The position numbers were made by a program, and so were the translations under genes. DNA of 8,382 nt from Marinilabiliales bacterium (GTDB taxonomy: Bacteria > Bacteroidota > Bacteroidia > Bacteroidales > BM523). The notes under the pieces were generated by a model. That model saw only the letters and a program-made list of their open reading frames with translations, was not told where the DNA came from and did no database searches. Every line of letters begins with the position of its first letter. The first letter of the stretch is position 1. This document shows, piece by piece, positions 8,101 through 8,382 of this stretch. The stretch is taken from the NCBI GenBank assembly GCA_002869425.1, contig PKSZ01000011.1, forward strand, positions 1 through 8,382, in the 5' to 3' direction.

Positions 8101-8382
8101 TAGATTATACAACCACCTATGTGTTAACCGTAACGGCATCCAATGGATGTATTAATGAGGATACTGTGAAGGTTAATGTTATTCCAAAACTTGATATCCC
8201 AGATGGATTTACTCCAAATGGAGATGATGTAAATAATGTTTGGGTAATTGGTAATATTGAAAACTATACCACAACAGTACAGATATATAACCGTTGGGGA
8301 CAGTTATTGTATGAGAGTGATGCATATCAAGGTAACGAATGGGATGGTACTTATAATGGCAAAGAATTGCCTGCCGGAACAT
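2088..8382 (+). CDS. Giant SprB-repeat protein, downstream part, with Ig/PKD-like domains and T9SS type B sorting domain (3'-partial)
   Basis: This is the continuation of the same frame after the TAA. It is open for about 2,098 codons to the window end with no further stop or frameshift. It encodes the end of unit 9, units 10-33 of the SprB-type repeats (2124-7709), two Ig/PKD-like domains (7710-8186) and most of a gliding-motility-associated C-terminal domain (about 8187 onward). In the parent protein this part carries the export and surface-attachment signal. On its own it has no signal peptide and no convincing start. The first in-frame ATG is at 2322, inside unit 10, with TTG codons at 2160 and 2319. 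A purine-rich stretch before 2322 is simply the coding sequence of E-G-G-C. An automatic gene caller might start here, but I regard any such start as an artefact of the stop. The role is inferred as a secreted adhesin or filament of a Bacteroidota cell, SprB-like in architecture. Identity as sprB itself cannot be claimed, because such repeats occur in many large proteins of the phylum. Confidence 0.88.
2124..3047 (+). repeat. SprB super-repeat 3 (units 10-13)
   Basis: Units are 10 (2124-2351), 11 (2352-2594), 12 (2595-2819) and 13 (2820-3047). Unit 10 is class a, with S-H-C and an end N-E-D-G-P. Unit 11 has the post-Trp insertion seen in units 1 and 5, but with a Cys in it (P-D-G-C-G-L), plus a second extra Cys in D-L-C-A-G, four Cys in all. 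Unit 12 is canonical. Unit 13 has G-T-M-A-T-D-Y-S-Y-L-W, closely echoed by unit 16, and a divergent linker (V-D-S-I-L) without E-P. Confidence 0.87.
3048..3977 (+). repeat. SprB super-repeat 4 (units 14-17)
   Basis: Units are 14 (3048-3272), 15 (3273-3500), 16 (3501-3731) and 17 (3732-3977). Unit 14 is class a (S-S-H-C, end M-S-D-E-G) and has five cysteines, an odd number. Units 15 and 16 are canonical with Q-P and E-P linkers. Unit 17 has four cysteines (C-S-G-Y-C and N-L-C-P-G added). It lacks the core Trp and reads Y-I-L-N-N-G instead, the first member of the Trp-less subclass. Confidence 0.86.
3978..4943 (+). repeat. SprB super-repeat 5 (units 18-21)
   Basis: Units are 18 (3978-4214), 19 (4215-4451), 20 (4452-4697) and 21 (4698-4943). 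Unit 18 is class a (A-N-C, end S-D-I-D-G-P), keeps the Trp, and has an added Cys pair (E-A-C-V and Q-A-C-I). Units 19, 20 and 21 all lack the core Trp and instead have Y-S-(L/V/I)-(N/D)-x-G followed by an F-x-x-L-x-x-G-x-Y segment. Unit 20 adds the C-F-A-D-C and N-L-C-A-G cysteines. This is the longest of the eight super-repeats (966 bp). Confidence 0.86.
4944..5846 (+). repeat. SprB super-repeat 6 (units 22-25)
   Basis: Units are 22 (4944-5171), 23 (5172-5396), 24 (5397-5621) and 25 (5622-5846). Unit 22 is class a (S-S-G-C, end S-D-I-G-A-G). Units 23 to 25 are each exactly 75 residues with Trp restored, two cysteines each, and Q-P, E-P and E-P linkers. Unit 24 is close to the family consensus (S-G-G-T-P-G-F-T-F-A-W, L-P-A-G-N-Y-T-V-T-V-T-D-A-N). 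Confidence 0.87.
5847..6758 (+). repeat. SprB super-repeat 7 (units 26-29)
   Basis: Units are 26 (5847-6083), 27 (6084-6308), 28 (6309-6533) and 29 (6534-6758). Unit 26 is class a, opens with M-I-I like units 2 and 6, has S-T-C and a glycine-rich core (T-G-G-G-G-D-G), and ends P-D-I-S-G-P. Unit 27 has an added Cys pair (S-I-C-V and D-D-C-I) at the same positions as in unit 18. Units 28 and 29 are 75 residues long. Unit 29 has an unusual linker G-E-P-C-E with a third Cys. Confidence 0.87.
6759..7709 (+). repeat. SprB super-repeat 8 (units 30-33), last of the repeat block
   Basis: Units are 30 (6759-6992), 31 (6993-7250), 32 (7251-7481) and 33 (7482-7709). Unit 30 occupies the class-a position and lacks the E-P linker (end R-D-T-S-S); it carries a third Cys in A-S-C-G-T-P-P. 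Unit 31 is the longest (86 residues) and, like unit 32, has the added pair C-x-x-x-C plus L-C-(K/A). Linkers of units 32 and 33 diverge (P-S-A-V-P; V-P-P-G-L-V), as expected at the edge of the repeat block. The super-repeat is complete when the Ig/PKD-like region starts. Confidence 0.84.
7710..7949 (+). other. Ig/PKD-like domain 1 (within the giant protein)
   Basis: About 80 residues that no longer fit the SprB pattern. Visible landmarks are I-M-C-A-G near the start, F-A-W-S-P-N in the middle, a T-T-S-Y-V-V-Y-V strand, T-G-C-F-D near the end and a V-L-P closing segment. The W-S-P and T-T-x-Y-x-V pattern is what the Ig/PKD-like domains before Bacteroidota sorting domains usually show. Its role is inferred to be a spacer between the repeats and the sorting domain. 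Confidence 0.7.
7950..8186 (+). other. Ig/PKD-like domain 2 (within the giant protein)
   Basis: A second domain of the same kind, opening with L-P-E-V-D-A-G-D-D. It contains Y-Q-W-E-P-V-V-G-L in the middle and T-T-T-Y-V-L-T-V followed by S-N-G-C before the closing V-N-V-I-P. The V-D-A-G-D-D opening and W-x-P-x-x-G-L-D core are typical of the domain that directly precedes the gliding-motility C-terminal domain. Confidence 0.75.
8187..8382 (+). other. Gliding-motility-associated C-terminal domain / T9SS type B sorting domain, cut by the window end
   Basis: About 65 residues of a domain usually near 85-95. Recognisable landmarks are F-T-P-N-G-D-D-V-N-N (8208-8237), the I-Y-N-R-W-G strand (8283-8300), W-D-G (8340-8348) and L-P-A-G-T (8367-8381), which normally runs on into Y-Y-Y. 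These match the CHU_C / gliding_CTERM family (PF13585, TIGR04131). In that family the domain directs export by the type IX secretion system and cell-surface attachment or release. The rest of the domain and the stop codon should lie just past the window. An N in place of the usual D/T at the end of D-G-V-N-D is a mild deviation. Confidence 0.92.

Noticed and set aside
1..8382. CRISPR array, VNTR or mobile element as the source of the periodicity
   Set aside because: The period is in the protein. At DNA level the units differ throughout, no identical direct repeats or spacers exist, and no terminal inverted repeats or transposase are seen.

Overview
The whole window lies inside one giant plus-strand reading frame (frame of position 3). 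It encodes a cell-surface or secreted repeat protein of the Bacteroidota. Three things point to that phylum: wall-to-wall SprB-type repeats, two Ig/PKD-like domains after them, and a C-terminal domain of the gliding-motility-associated, T9SS type B sorting family. The DNA is AT-rich. The gene starts upstream of the window, so no start codon, signal peptide or promoter is visible. The window ends inside the sorting domain, probably a few tens of codons before the natural stop. No other gene, RNA, mobile element or intergenic region is present on either strand.

Layout: the tail of one repeat (3-32); 33 SprB-type units of 75-86 residues (33-7709); a first Ig/PKD-like domain (7710-7949); a second one (7950-8186); and the start of the sorting domain (about 8187-8382). 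A typical unit carries V-x-C-Y-G, N/D-G, a GG-x-x-P-Y-x-Y-x-W core, L-x-A-G-x-Y, x-V-T-D-x-x-x-C, and an E-P linker to the next unit.

The frame is broken once, by TAA at 2085-2087 in unit 9, directly after that unit's second conserved cysteine. The same frame and the same repeat pattern resume at the next codon and stay open to the window end, about 2,100 codons. This is a base substitution, not a frameshift. It is either a recent nonsense mutation, giving a truncated and probably non-exported product, or a sequence error. The annotation therefore gives an upstream part (1-2087) and a downstream part (2088-8382) of what was a single gene.

The most interesting structure is a higher-order order in the repeats. 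Every fourth unit (2, 6, 10, 14, 18, 22, 26, 30) belongs to a distinct class that lacks the E/Q-P linker and usually ends in D-x-x-G-P or similar. This gives eight successive four-unit super-repeats of about 903-966 bp that end exactly where the first Ig/PKD-like domain begins. Extra cysteines added in pairs, a Trp-less subclass of units in the middle, and a recurrent D-(S/T)-x position in the inter-repeat segment are further patterns. By family knowledge such proteins are long extracellular adhesins or filaments, with SprB of Flavobacterium gliding as the reference. The exact role here cannot be read from the sequence.
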